A stretch of DNA of 64,000 nucleotides from Streptomyces sp. WMMB303 (GCF_029351045.1 NZ_JARKIN010000001.1:5859001-5923000), one strand, 5' to 3'. Shown: positions 34,642 to 43,692, counted from the stretch's first letter. A program made the numbers and translations. Notes: generated from the letters alone by a model not told the origin.

Positions 34642-34749
34642 TTGAAGCGCATTCTTCGGATCCTGATGGCGTATGCCGGACCGATCATGATCGTGACCGT
34701 GAGCGGGGCGTGCGGCTTCGTTCTGGGGCTGTGTCCGGGACGGATGTGA
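34642..34749 (+). CDS. Small single-helix membrane peptide
   Basis: This encodes about 35 residues from TTG 34642, with GAAGGGGA eight bases upstream: a basic start (LKRILRI) and a hydrophobic helix (IMIVTVSGACGFVLGLC). ATG 34663 is an alternative start. It lies 16 bp after the previous gene on the same strand. Small hydrophobic peptides can be toxins, signals or membrane-protein partners; none of these can be shown here. Confidence 0.45.
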   Translation: MKRILRILMAYAGPIMIVTVSGACGFVLGLCPGRM

Positions 34750-34820
34750 GCCCCTTCTGACACCACCCCGCGGGAAGCGGACTCCGGGCCGGAATCCGGT
34801 CCGGAGGACCGGGGTGCGGA

Positions 34821-34835
34821 ATTGATTGCGGGAAT
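34821..34835. promoter_or_regulatory. Candidate OxyR box upstream of oxyR
   Basis: ATTGATTGCGGGAAT matches the 15-mer upstream of ahpC (32302-32316) at 13 of 15 positions in the same orientation. TTGATTGG recurs at 34853-34860. This suggests autoregulation by OxyR. Confidence 0.5.
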
Positions 34836-34872
34836 GGTTACAGTTGGGCCGGTTGATTGGAGTGAGTTATCA

Positions 34873-35892
34873 GTGACCGGCCCCACCGTCCCCGCGCAGC
34901 CGACCCGCACCCCGGCCCGGGCACCCGCCCAGACCCCGGCGGCGGCCACGCGCTCGGCGCGCGCACGGCAGCCCAGCCTGGCGCAGCTTCGGGCCTTCGC
35001 CGCCGTCGCGGAGCATCTGCACTTCCGGGAGGCGGCCGCCGCGCTCGGAATGAGTCAGCCGGCGCTGTCCGGGGCGGTCGCGGCGCTGGAGGAGACGCTC
35101 GGGGTGCAGCTGCTGGAGCGCACCACCCGGAAAGTGCTGCTCTCGCCCGCGGGTGAGCGGATGGCCGCCCGCACCCGGTCGGTGCTGCACGCCGTGGGGG
35201 AGCTGATGGAGGAGGCCGAGGCCGCGCAGGCACCCTTCACCGGCGTGCTGCGGCTGGGGGTGATCCCGACGGTGGCTCCCTACCTGCTGCCCACCGTGCT
35301 GGGGCTGGTGCACCAGCGCTATCCGGATCTGGATCTCCAGGTCCACGAGGAGCAGACCGCCTCGCTGCTGGAGGGGCTCGGGCAGGGGCGACTGGACCTG
35401 CTGCTGTGCGCGGTGCCCCTCGGGGCGCCGTGGGTGCGCGAGATACCGCTGTTCGACGAGGACTTCGTACTGGTCACCCCGGACGGGCACCCGATGGCCG
35501 ACCGTACCGATCTGCCGCGCTCGATGCTGCGCGAGCTGGATCTGCTGCTGCTCGACGAGGGCCACTGCCTGCGGGACCAGGCTCTCGACATCTGCCGTGA
35601 GGCGGGCCGCACGGAGGGGGCGAGTGTGACCACCAGCGCGGCGGGGCTCTCCACGCTGGTGCAGCTGGTGGCGGGCGGCATGGGCGTGACGCTGCTGCCG
35701 CACACCGCGGTGCGGGTGGAGGCCGGACGGAACCCGTCCCTGGCCACGGCGCACTTCGCCGACCCCGCACCGGCCCGCCGGATCGCGCTGGCGACCCGGG
35801 AGGGAGCCGCCCGCGAGGAGGAGTTCCGCGCGTTCGGTGACGCCCTGCGCGCGGCTCTGCGGTCGCTGCCGGTACGGCTCGCACTGCCGTGA
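34873..35892 (+). CDS. oxyR: LysR-family peroxide sensor OxyR
   Basis: This encodes about 339 residues. After a Pro/Ala-rich N-terminus, the LysR helix-turn-helix is LAQLRAFAAVAEHLHFREAA and MSQPALSGAVAALEETLG. The effector domain carries DEGHCLRDQALDICREAG, whose two cysteines match the peroxide-sensing pair of OxyR. It should activate ahpCD when oxidised. GTG 34873 is chosen; ATG 34834 is also possible but lies over the candidate OxyR box. The gene is separated from ahpC by the XRE/NTF2 insert. Confidence 0.92.
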   Translation: MTGPTVPAQPTRTPARAPAQTPAAATRSARARQPSLAQLRAFAAVAEHLHFREAAAALGMSQPALSGAVAALEETLGVQLLERTTRKVLLSPAGERMAARTRSVLHAVGELMEEAEAAQAPFTGVLRLGVIPTVAPYLLPTVLGLVHQRYPDLDLQVHEEQTASLLEGLGQGRLDLLLCAVPLGAPWVREIPLFDEDFVLVTPDGHPMADRTDLPRSMLRELDLLLLDEGHCLRDQALDICREAGRTEGASVTTSAAGLSTLVQLVAGGMGVTLLPHTAVRVEAGRNPSLATAHFADPAPARRIALATREGAAREEEFRAFGDALRAALRSLPVRLALP

Positions 35893-35950
35893 CACCCGGG
35901 GCGGCGCCGACCGGGGCCCCTGTCTCCCGGCTGCCGTCAGCGCACCGCGG

Positions 35951-36547
35951 TCAGGACGGCCGGCGCAGTCCGGCGACGAGGATCTCGACCAGTCGCCGGG
36001 CGTCGTAGCGGGGGTCGCCCTCGGCCCCGATGCAGAGGTTCCCGATGCCGCGCATCAGGTGGTAGGCGTCGAGGTCCGAGCGGATCTCGCCGGACGCGGC
36101 GGCGGCGTCGAGCAGTTCGGTGCACACCGGCAGCAGGCGCTCGAGGAAGTAGGCGTGCAGCGTCTCGAACCCGGCGCTGTCCCCCTGCATCGCGGCGGCC
36201 AGGCCGTGTTTGGTGACCAGGAAGTCGACGAAGAGTCCGACCCACTGCTCCAGCGCTTCGCGGGATGTCGGGCTGTCGGCGAGCAGGGCCGGTCCGGCCT
36301 CGGCGCAGGCGTCGACCTGGTGCCGGTAGACGGCGATGACGAGGTCCGCGCGGGTGGGGAAGTGCCGGTAGACCGTGCCCACTCCGACGCCGGCCTCGGC
36401 GGCGATGTCGCGGACCGGCGCGTCCACGCCCGAGGCGACGAAGACCGCCGCGGCCGCGTCCAGCAGCGCCTGCTGGTTGCGCCGGACGTCCTTGCGCTTG
36501 GGTCCGGCCCCGTCGGCGTCGGTCGGTCCCTGACTGGCGTCGCTCAC
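35951..36547 (-). CDS. TetR-family repressor
   Basis: This encodes 198 residues. The helix-turn-helix is RNQQALLDAAAAVFVASGVD and RDIAAEAGVGVGTVYRHFPT, with a helical ligand domain following. GTG 36547 has GGAAGGGG six bases upstream. Two near-identical palindromes in the divergent promoter region are likely its operators. It should repress itself and the neighbouring hydrolase gene. Confidence 0.93.
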   Translation of the reverse strand: MSDASQGPTDADGAGPKRKDVRRNQQALLDAAAAVFVASGVDAPVRDIAAEAGVGVGTVYRHFPTRADLVIAVYRHQVDACAEAGPALLADSPTSREALEQWVGLFVDFLVTKHGLAAAMQGDSAGFETLHAYFLERLLPVCTELLDAAAASGEIRSDLDAYHLMRGIGNLCIGAEGDPRYDARRLVEILVAGLRRPS

Positions 36548-36578
36548 CGCACGCCCCTTCCCTGGCAGCCCTTGTAAA

Positions 36579-36621
36579 ACGGAACGAGGTTCCGTATTGT
36601 TCTTTGCGGAACGACGTTCCG
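36579..36621. promoter_or_regulatory. Two TetR operator palindromes
   Basis: ACGGAACGAGGTTCCGT (36579-36595) and CGGAACGACGTTCCG (36607-36621) share the arms CGGAAC and GTTCCG. They lie in the promoter region between the TetR gene and the hydrolase gene, centres about 27 bp apart. Confidence 0.75.
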
Positions 36622-36841
36622 TTTCATCCATCATGGCAGAACCCGGCGCCCGCCGACCAGGCCGCCTTCGCGCCCACGCTCTCCAGAAGCACCGGAAGCA
36701 GGCGTGCGCGACCGCCGGCACCCGGCTTCGGCCGACCCACCCACGAGAAACGCTCTCCGCTCCCCGTCGGCCCGAGCCGCGACGCCACCGTCCGCCGGCC
36801 CCGCCGGTCCCGAGCGATGCCCCTGAACGGAAGGCACCTCC

Positions 36842-37795
36842 ATGTCCGACCCGAACACCCCCACCGCACCGACGAACACCACCGCGCCGACGCCCGTGGT
36901 CTCCGCCGAGCCGGTGGTCCTGGCAGCGCCCGGCGAGCGGGGCGAGGACCTCCAGGTCCGCGTGTCCGCCCCCGCGACCGGCACCGACCTGCCCGTCGTC
37001 GTCTTCTCGCACGGCTTCGGCTGGTCGATGAACGGCTACGCGCCGCTGGCGGACCACTGGGCCGCCCAGGGCTTCGTGGTCCTCCAGCCCACCCACCTGG
37101 ACTCCCGGACGCTCGGCATCCCCGCCGAGGATCCCCGTACACCGCGGATCTGGCGGCTGCGCATCGAGGACATCACGCGGGTGCTGGACGCGCTCGACAC
37201 CGTGGCAGCCGCCGTGCCGGGCCTCGCCGGGCGCCTGGACCGCGAACGGATCGCCGTGGCGGGCCACTCCTGGGGAGCCCAGACGGTCAGCACGCTGCTG
37301 GGTGCGCGCGTCCTCGACACCGACGGCGTGCCCGGCGAGGACCTGTCCGACCCCCGCGTCACGGCGGGAGTGCTGCTCGCCCTGACCGGCCTGGGCGACG
37401 ACCTGACCCCCTTCGCCGTCGAGCACCTGCCCTTCATGCGGCCGTCCTTCGCCACCATGACCGCACCGGCCCTGATCGTCGCAGGGGACCGGGACCAGTC
37501 CCAGCTGTCCACGCGCGGGCCGGACTGGTTCACCGACCCCTACACCTACAGCCCGGGCCCCAAGCACCTGCTCACGCTGTTCGGCGCGGAGCACTCGCTC
37601 GGCGGGATCCCCGGGTACGAGGTCGCCGAGACGACCGACGAGAGCCCCGCACGCGTCGCTCTGATCCAGCAGCTCAGCACGGCCTTCCTGCGCGACGCCC
37701 TCTCCCCCGGTGGCGCCGGTGCCGCGGAGTGGAAGACGGCCGTCGCCGCGCTGGACGGCGCGGCCGAGCCGCTCGGGACGCTGCGGAGCAAGTGA
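36842..37795 (+). CDS. Alpha/beta hydrolase (PAF-acetylhydrolase/chlorophyllase-like)
   Basis: This encodes 317 residues. VVVFSHGFGWSMNGYAPLAD gives the oxyanion region and AVAGHSWGAQT the nucleophile Ser. IVAGDRDQSQ holds the likely acid, and a His in FGAEHSLGG completes the triad. The long form resembles PAF acetylhydrolase/chlorophyllase-like enzymes. GGAAGG seven bases upstream supports ATG 36842. It is likely controlled by the adjacent TetR protein. The substrate is unknown. Confidence 0.88.
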   Translation: MSDPNTPTAPTNTTAPTPVVSAEPVVLAAPGERGEDLQVRVSAPATGTDLPVVVFSHGFGWSMNGYAPLADHWAAQGFVVLQPTHLDSRTLGIPAEDPRTPRIWRLRIEDITRVLDALDTVAAAVPGLAGRLDRERIAVAGHSWGAQTVSTLLGARVLDTDGVPGEDLSDPRVTAGVLLALTGLGDDLTPFAVEHLPFMRPSFATMTAPALIVAGDRDQSQLSTRGPDWFTDPYTYSPGPKHLLTLFGAEHSLGGIPGYEVAETTDESPARVALIQQLSTAFLRDALSPGGAGAAEWKTAVAALDGAAEPLGTLRSK

Positions 37796-37843
37796 CCTCT
37801 CGAAACCGGGCGCTCGATGCCCCAAGAGCTTCTCGCGCCCGGC

Positions 37844-38170
37844 TCAGCCCGAGCCGGGCGGGCGGCCTCGGCGCGGATGGGGGCGGGCCTCCTTGGGCAG
37901 GCGGCCCGCCTCCTTGAGGGCCCGGCGCAGCAGATAGTCGATCTGCGCGTTGGTGGAGCGCAGTTCGTCGGCCGCCCAGCGGGCGAGCGCGTCGTGCATC
38001 GCCGGGTCCAGCCGCAACAGCACCTGCTTCCGCCGCTGCGGCCCGGACCTGGCCTTCGTCCCCTCCGGCGGGGGCGGCGGCTCGGGGGCCGCCGTCCGCT
38101 CGGGCTCCGGGCCGGGGCTCTCTGCCGCCTCGGCGGTGTCGTCGCCGGTGCCCTCGCCGTCGGCTGTCAC
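37844..38170 (-). CDS. Ribbon-helix-helix-like protein
   Basis: This encodes 108 residues: an acidic, Pro-rich N-terminus, then RRKQVLLRLDPAMHDALARW and AADELRSTNAQIDYLLRRAL, the strand-helix-helix pattern of Arc/CopG-type DNA-binding proteins, and a basic tail. GTG 38170 overlaps the stop of the SPFH gene by 4 nt (GTGA), so it is the second gene of that operon. Its target is unknown. Confidence 0.85.
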   Translation of the reverse strand: MTADGEGTGDDTAEAAESPGPEPERTAAPEPPPPPEGTKARSGPQRRKQVLLRLDPAMHDALARWAADELRSTNAQIDYLLRRALKEAGRLPKEARPHPRRGRPPGSG

Positions 38171-39102
38171 TGGTAGAGCGACCCCGCGTTCAGCACCGGC
38201 TGCGGGGACCGGTCGCCGCACAGCACCACCAGCAGGTTGCTGACCATGCTGGCCCGGCGCTCCTCGTCCAGTTCCACGAAGTCCTGCGCCGTGATGCGGG
38301 CGAGCGCGTCCTCGACCATGCCGCAGGCACCCTCCACGATCTGCTTGCGGGCCGCGACGACGGCGCCCGCCTGCTGCCGCTGGAGCATGGCGGAGGCGAT
38401 CTCGGGCGCGTAGGCGAGGTGGGTGAAGCGGGACTCGACGACGGACACCCCGGCCGCCCGCACCCGGGCGGTCAGCTCCGCTGCCAGCTTCTCGGTGATC
38501 TCCTCGGCGTTGCCGCGCAGCGAGAGGCCGCCCTCTTCCAGCGCGTCGTACGGGTACTCGATGGCGATGTGGCGGACGGCCGCCTCGGTCTGGGTGGAGA
38601 CGAACTCCGCGTAGTCGTCCACCGAGAAGGTGGCCTGCGCGGTGTCCCGGACCTGCCAGACGACGACCGCGGCGAGTTCGATCGGGTTGCCGTAGGCGTC
38701 GTTGACCTTGAGGACCGCCGTCTCGTGGTTGCGGACCCGGGTGGAGATCTTCGTGCGGGTGGTCAACGGGTTGACCCAGCGCAGTCCGTCGGCGCGGACC
38801 GTGCCGGTGTAGCGGCCGAAGAGCTGCACGACACGCGCCTCGCCGGGCGCCACCATGTTCAGCCCGGCCATACCGAAGACCGCGCCGATCGTCAGGACGA
38901 TACCGAGCACGAGCAGCACACCGCCGACCGTGGCGCTGTCCCCGGCGGCCAGTCCGCTCCCGACGACGAGGCCGCCGACGCCGAGCAGGAAGCCGATCAG
39001 GCCCAGCAGAAGCGCGAGGCCGCCGGAGAGGCTGGCCGCGGCCGTCTCCTTCACCTCGGGTGCGGGCATCTCCGGTGCGTCGGCCGGCTGGTCACTGGTC
39101 AT
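38167..39102 (-). CDS. SPFH/band-7 domain membrane protein
   Basis: This encodes 311 residues. Two hydrophobic segments (about 28-55 and 62-82) precede a band-7 domain: MVAPGEARVVQLFGRYTGTV, then LRWVNPLTTRTKISTRVRNH, and the helical tail EITEKLAAELTARVRAAGVS. Such proteins form membrane-bound oligomeric rings or microdomains. The gene has a dyad (39158-39170) in its promoter region and is followed by a ribbon-helix-helix gene. A PadR regulator lies upstream on the same strand. Confidence 0.92.
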   Translation of the reverse strand: MTSDQPADAPEMPAPEVKETAAASLSGGLALLLGLIGFLLGVGGLVVGSGLAAGDSATVGGVLLVLGIVLTIGAVFGMAGLNMVAPGEARVVQLFGRYTGTVRADGLRWVNPLTTRTKISTRVRNHETAVLKVNDAYGNPIELAAVVVWQVRDTAQATFSVDDYAEFVSTQTEAAVRHIAIEYPYDALEEGGLSLRGNAEEITEKLAAELTARVRAAGVSVVESRFTHLAYAPEIASAMLQRQQAGAVVAARKQIVEGACGMVEDALARITAQDFVELDEERRASMVSNLLVVLCGDRSPQPVLNAGSLYQ

Positions 39103-39157
39103 CGTGCTCCCCCGTTCGGTCGTGCGGGCGGGTGCGCACCATCCACAGCGGCACCCC

Positions 39158-39170
39158 TATCAAAGTGATA
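39158..39170. promoter_or_regulatory. Dyad in the SPFH gene promoter region
   Basis: TATCA-AAG-TGATA is a perfect 5-bp dyad with a 3-bp spacer, 56 bases upstream of the SPFH start in an AT-rich patch. It is a probable regulator binding site; which protein binds is unknown. Confidence 0.45.
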
Positions 39171-39244
39171 ACACATTAACGCGCGGGGGCGGCCGCCGCC
39201 AGTCCGGGCCGACGGCCGAGCAGGCCCCGGGTGCCGGCGGAGGA

Positions 39245-39769
39245 TCAGTCGCACACCTGCGAACGCAGGGCGTCGAGCCGGGCGGCGGCCGTCTCCAGCC
39301 ACCGCAGATCGGCCTCCAGATGGAACAGCGCGTGGTCGCAGATCAGTTGGTCGGCGAGGTCGCCGCCGGTCTTGCGGCGGGTCAGTTCGCGCATCAGCCG
39401 CAGATGTTCGGCCCGCTGGGTGTCCAGCAGCGCGGCACCGTCCCGGCCCGTCAGCAGCGCGAGCACGAGCTTGGTGTAGAGCGTGCTGTGCAGATAGGGC
39501 TCCGGCTTCTCCGGCGTGGACAGCCACTCCTGCACATCGGTGACCCCGGCGTCGGTGATCGCGTACCGCTTGCGCTCGGGACCCTCACCGGGCTCCCTGC
39601 CCTCGACCTCCACGAGCCCATTCTTCAGCAGTCGCGACATGGTCGAGTAGACCTGTCCGTAGTGCAGGGGCCTGTCCTGCCCGAACCTCTCGTCGAAGGC
39701 CCGCTTGAGGTCGTATCCGTGGCGGGGTCCGGATTCCAGCAAGCCGAGCAGCGTGTGACCGATGGACAT
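39245..39769 (-). CDS. PadR-family transcriptional regulator
   Basis: This encodes 174 residues. The winged helix MSIGHTLLGLLESGPRHGYD, then LHYGQVYSTMSRLLKNGLVE and RKRYAITDAG, is classic PadR, followed by a C-terminal dimerisation helix region. Two palindromes upstream (39788-39810) are probable operators for autoregulation. It is divergent from the membrane hydrolase gene. Confidence 0.95.
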   Translation of the reverse strand: MSIGHTLLGLLESGPRHGYDLKRAFDERFGQDRPLHYGQVYSTMSRLLKNGLVEVEGREPGEGPERKRYAITDAGVTDVQEWLSTPEKPEPYLHSTLYTKLVLALLTGRDGAALLDTQRAEHLRLMRELTRRKTGGDLADQLICDHALFHLEADLRWLETAAARLDALRSQVCD

Positions 39770-39787
39770 GGGCCAACTCTACACCAC

Positions 39788-39810
39788 GTGTATACACATC
39801 GTGTATACAC
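39788..39810. promoter_or_regulatory. Tandem PadR operator
   Basis: The perfect palindrome GTGTATACAC occurs twice (39788-39797 and 39801-39810), 13 bp centre to centre, starting 19 bases upstream of the padR start. It would block the padR promoter. Confidence 0.7.
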
Positions 39811-39999
39811 AGCGCTACCGCCGCCGCCCACCGGAACCTCCCCCGAATCTCCCCGGAACCCTCCCGGACCCTCCCCCGGACCCGCAGGACCGCGGGCCAC
39901 GCGCACCCGAGCAACCCGGCACCCGCCCTTTGCGTCAGCGCATCGGGACCCCGAAGCCGGGGTCGGGACCGTGGGCGGACAGCGAGCGGGAAGCAGGCG

Positions 40000-42027
40000 A
40001 TGGGACAGGCAGCGGACGACCGGATCGCGCAACCACCGCACGCGGGCCGGCACACGGACGCCGACCCGTCCGCCTCCGCGTCCGACACCCCGCCCGACAC
40101 CGCCGGGCACCCCGGCCGCATCCTGCCGCCCCGCACCGTGCGCCTGCCCCGCCCCCGGGTGGGGCCGCCGAGCGGACTGCGGCCGTCCGACGAGGCCACG
40201 GAATCGGCCGGCGCCGACCCGCTCCCGGAAGCCGACCCGAGGCAGCCGTGGGGCGCGCTCCTGCTCCGCACCCTGCGCGGCCCGGCACTCGCCTTCCTCC
40301 GGCATCCCTACTGGGAACCCGCCGACCCCGCCCACGTCCTGCGGCGCTGGCCCGGACTGACCGCGATGTGCTGCGCGACGCTGTTCTTCTGGCTGTCGCT
40401 GACGCCCTCGCTGGTACCCCGACCCTGGCTGCTGCAGGGGGTGATCGGCGGGATCACGGCCGCCATCGGGTACGCCATCGGCGGGCTGCTGGAGTGGCTG
40501 CTGCGGCTCACACTGGGGCCGCTGTACCGCCGCCACCGCGGCCGGGTGCACCGCCTGCTGCCCGGACGACCGGGGCCGCACTGGCGAGCCAGGGCCTGGC
40601 TCGGCTACTACCTGCTCAGCACCGGACTCACCGTCGCGGCACTCTCCCTGAGCGCCGACGCGCAGCGGGAGCTGCGCCGGCTCCAGGAGATGCCCGAGAC
40701 GCTGACCTGGCACTCCCTGATGATCGCCCTGCTGGCCATGGCGATCTGCGGCACGCTGGTGGCGCTCGGCCGGGCCGTGCGGCTGGGTACCCGTGTCCTG
40801 ATCCGGCTGCTGGGCCGATTCGTGCCGCGCCCGCTGGCCATCGGCGTCGGACTGCTGGTCAGCGCCACCGTCGTGGTCTTCGGTACCCGCGACGTCGTCT
40901 TCGACCGCGGCATCATCGACGTCGCGGCACGGCTGGCCGAGAAGACCGACAGCAGCACGAAGGACGGCATCGTGCAGCCGGCCTCACCCCTGGTCTCCGG
41001 CAGCCCCGGTTCGCTGGTGCGCTGGGACGAGCTGGGCTACGAGGGGCGCAACTTCACCGGCTCCTCGCTCTCACCGCACCGGATCACGACCGTCACCGGC
41101 AAGCCCGCCGTGCAGCCGATCCGGGTCTACATCGGCCAGGAGTCGGCGCCGACCTTCGCCTCCCGCGCGAAGCTGGCGGTGCGGGAGCTGGAGCGCACCG
41201 GCGCCTTCGACCGGAACGTGCTGGCCATCGCCGGTACCACCGGCCGGGGCTGGGTCAACTCCACGGACGCCGAACCGCTGGAGTACATGCACGGCGGGAA
41301 CACCGCGATCGTCGCCGTGCAGTACTCCTACCTGCCCAGCTGGGCGTCGTTCCTGGTGGACAAGGAGCAGGCGGGACAGGCCACCCGGGCCCTGGTCGAG
41401 GCCGTCCGTGCCCGCTGGCTGCGGATTCCGGCCCAGGAGCGCCCGAAGCTCGTCGTCTTCGGTGAGTCACTCGGCGCCTACGGCATCGAAGCCTCGTTCG
41501 ACGGCCCCGACGACATGCTGTCCAAGGTGGACGGCGCGCTGCTGGCCGGAACCCCCAACTTCTCCCCCATCCGCCGGGAGCTGACCGCCCACCGCGACCG
41601 GGGCACCCCGATCTGGCGGCCCGAGTACCGGAAGGGGCGGCACTTCCGCTTCGCGCAGTGGCCGCGCAAGGACCTCGCACGGCCGGGCCCGGAGTCCCGG
41701 TGGCAGGGCCCGCGCGTCGTCTATCTGCAGAACGCCTCGGACGCGATCGTGTGGTGGTCGCCCGACCTGGCACTCGAACCGCCCCGGTGGCTGCGCGCCC
41801 CGCTGGGCCCGGACATCACCGACGAGGTCACCTGGTTCCCGCTGGTCACCTTCTGGCAGACGACGGTGGACATGGCGGTCTCCTACGGCGTCGGCGCCCC
41901 GCACGGCCACCGGTACGGCAACGGCTCGGTGGAGGGCTGGGCGGCGGTCGCACCCGCCGCGGGCTGGACGGAGCAGGACACCGCGCGGCTACGCCGGTTC
42001 ATGGAGCAGCGGGAAGCCCCCTACTGA
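40000..42027 (+). CDS. Membrane alpha/beta-hydrolase family protein (Abhydrolase_9)
   Basis: This encodes 675 residues. A disordered N-terminus (about 1-105) is followed by several membrane helices (for example MCCATLFFWLSLTPSLVPRP and LSADAQ-flanked segments) and a large C-terminal alpha/beta hydrolase domain. Its nucleophile is in VVFGESLGAYGIEAS. This matches the paired Abhydrolase_9_N/Abhydrolase_9 families of actinobacteria. The substrate is unknown. ATG 40000 is preceded by AAGCAGG. Confidence 0.88.
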   Translation: MGQAADDRIAQPPHAGRHTDADPSASASDTPPDTAGHPGRILPPRTVRLPRPRVGPPSGLRPSDEATESAGADPLPEADPRQPWGALLLRTLRGPALAFLRHPYWEPADPAHVLRRWPGLTAMCCATLFFWLSLTPSLVPRPWLLQGVIGGITAAIGYAIGGLLEWLLRLTLGPLYRRHRGRVHRLLPGRPGPHWRARAWLGYYLLSTGLTVAALSLSADAQRELRRLQEMPETLTWHSLMIALLAMAICGTLVALGRAVRLGTRVLIRLLGRFVPRPLAIGVGLLVSATVVVFGTRDVVFDRGIIDVAARLAEKTDSSTKDGIVQPASPLVSGSPGSLVRWDELGYEGRNFTGSSLSPHRITTVTGKPAVQPIRVYIGQESAPTFASRAKLAVRELERTGAFDRNVLAIAGTTGRGWVNSTDAEPLEYMHGGNTAIVAVQYSYLPSWASFLVDKEQAGQATRALVEAVRARWLRIPAQERPKLVVFGESLGAYGIEASFDGPDDMLSKVDGALLAGTPNFSPIRRELTAHRDRGTPIWRPEYRKGRHFRFAQWPRKDLARPGPESRWQGPRVVYLQNASDAIVWWSPDLALEPPRWLRAPLGPDITDEVTWFPLVTFWQTTVDMAVSYGVGAPHGHRYGNGSVEGWAAVAPAAGWTEQDTARLRRFMEQREAPY

Positions 42028-42121
42028 ACCGGCACCCCGGCCGCGACGGTCCCAGGCCCCCGGGCCCGGCGCGTTTCCGGCCGCCGGAGACCACCCGCCG
42101 GACCCGCGCCGGGGCCCGTCA

Positions 42122-43531
42122 TCACTCCTGGGCGCCGCCGTTCCCGGGCGGCGCCGACTGCTCCGGGCCGGGGGCGGTGGACCCGCTCCCGGCAGCACCC
42201 GCGGGTTGCGGGGCGGCCTCGCGCAGCCGGCTGAGGGTCTGCTCCTGCGCGTAGCCCTTGAGGTAGCCGACGACGGTGTTGGTGACGGCCACCAGCGGAA
42301 CCGCCACGACCGCGCCGGGGATACCGGCGATCAGGCTGCCGCCGGTGACGCCGAGGACCACCGCCAGCGGGTGGACGCGCACCAGCCGGCCGAGGATGAA
42401 GGGCTGCAGGATGTGGCTCTCGATCTGCTGCACGGCCAGCACGACGGCCAGCGCCAGCAGCGCCGTGACGATGCCGTCGGTCACCAGCGCGACGACCACG
42501 GCGAGCGCGCCGGAGACCACCGCACCGATGATCGGGATGAAGGCGAAGAGGAAGATGAAGACGGCGAGCGGCACCGCCATCGGGACATTGAGCAGATACA
42601 GCCCGATCCCGATGAAGATCGCGTCGATCAGCGCGACTATGACCGTCCCGCGGACATAGCCGGTGAGCGTGGCCCAGGCGCGCGGACCGGCTCCCGCCAC
42701 CCCCTCGCGGGCGGCCGCGGGGACGAACTTGAGCGTCCACTCCCAGATGCGGCGGCCGTCGTAGAGCAGGAAGAGCGTCACGAACATCGCCAGCAGGGCG
42801 CCCGAGAGGAACTCCAGGATGACGGTGACGCCCTCGATGCCGGCGGAGGTCAGCTCCTTGCTGTTGTCGCCGATCCAGTCGCTGAGGTTCTGCGCGATCT
42901 CGTTGATCTGGTCCTCGGAGACATGGAACGGGCCGTTCAGCGCCCAGTTCTTCAGCTCCTGGATACCGTCCTGCACCTTGTCGGTGAGGGTGTCCAGGTT
43001 CTCCATCACCTGCCACACCACGAACCAGCCGACCAGGCCCATGACGACGAAGCCGCCGATGAAGGTGATGGCGGTGGCCAGTCCGCGGCCCAGCCCGATC
43101 CGCCGCAGCCGGGCCACGGTGGGCTGCAGCAGCGCCGTGATGAGCAGACCCGCGGAGAAGGCGATGATCACCAGGCTTATCGTGCTGACGACCTTCATCA
43201 GCACCCAGATGACCCCGGCCAGCACCAGCAGCCGCCAGCCCGCCTCGGCGGCGACCCGCACACCCCACGGCACGGCGGCGGACGGCTCCGGCTTGGCCGC
43301 TATGGCGGGCGCGTACTGCGGGGGCGGCGGCACGTAGGCGCTGCCGTTCCCCGCGTCACCGGCCTCCGCCTCGGCCTGGGCCCGGCCCGCCTCGGTGTTG
43401 GAGAGCTCCGGGTCGATGCCGTCGGGCCGGTGCGCGGTCCCGGAGCCGCGCTCCGCTTCGGCACGCCGCTCGGCGGCCTTCGCGGCCCAGCGGCCCACGG
43501 CCACCCTGAGCCTGTCCATCCTGCTGGTCAT
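42122..43531 (-). CDS. AI-2E family transporter-like protein
   Basis: This encodes 469 residues with about eight membrane helices and the family pattern LLITALLQPTVARLRRIGLG, then FLFAFIPIIGAVVSGALAVV and LGVTGGSLIAGIPGAVVAVP. The N-terminal ~80 and C-terminal ~40 residues are disordered. The AI-2E family covers export of small molecules or sodium-proton antiport; the cargo here is not predictable. Confidence 0.93.
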   Translation of the reverse strand: MTSRMDRLRVAVGRWAAKAAERRAEAERGSGTAHRPDGIDPELSNTEAGRAQAEAEAGDAGNGSAYVPPPPQYAPAIAAKPEPSAAVPWGVRVAAEAGWRLLVLAGVIWVLMKVVSTISLVIIAFSAGLLITALLQPTVARLRRIGLGRGLATAITFIGGFVVMGLVGWFVVWQVMENLDTLTDKVQDGIQELKNWALNGPFHVSEDQINEIAQNLSDWIGDNSKELTSAGIEGVTVILEFLSGALLAMFVTLFLLYDGRRIWEWTLKFVPAAAREGVAGAGPRAWATLTGYVRGTVIVALIDAIFIGIGLYLLNVPMAVPLAVFIFLFAFIPIIGAVVSGALAVVVALVTDGIVTALLALAVVLAVQQIESHILQPFILGRLVRVHPLAVVLGVTGGSLIAGIPGAVVAVPLVAVTNTVVGYLKGYAQEQTLSRLREAAPQPAGAAGSGSTAPGPEQSAPPGNGGAQE

Positions 43532-43692
43532 TCCGCTTCCTCCGCCCCCGGGGCCAGTGGGTTCGCCGTGTGAGGGACGACGTTACCCGTGCCGATGGTT
43601 GCTTCGAGAACCGGATACCTCGGCCGAGGGCCCGCCACGGGGCCCGAGGGGGCGGCGCCGGGGCCCTGCGCCCGCGGGGCCGACCCGCGAAA

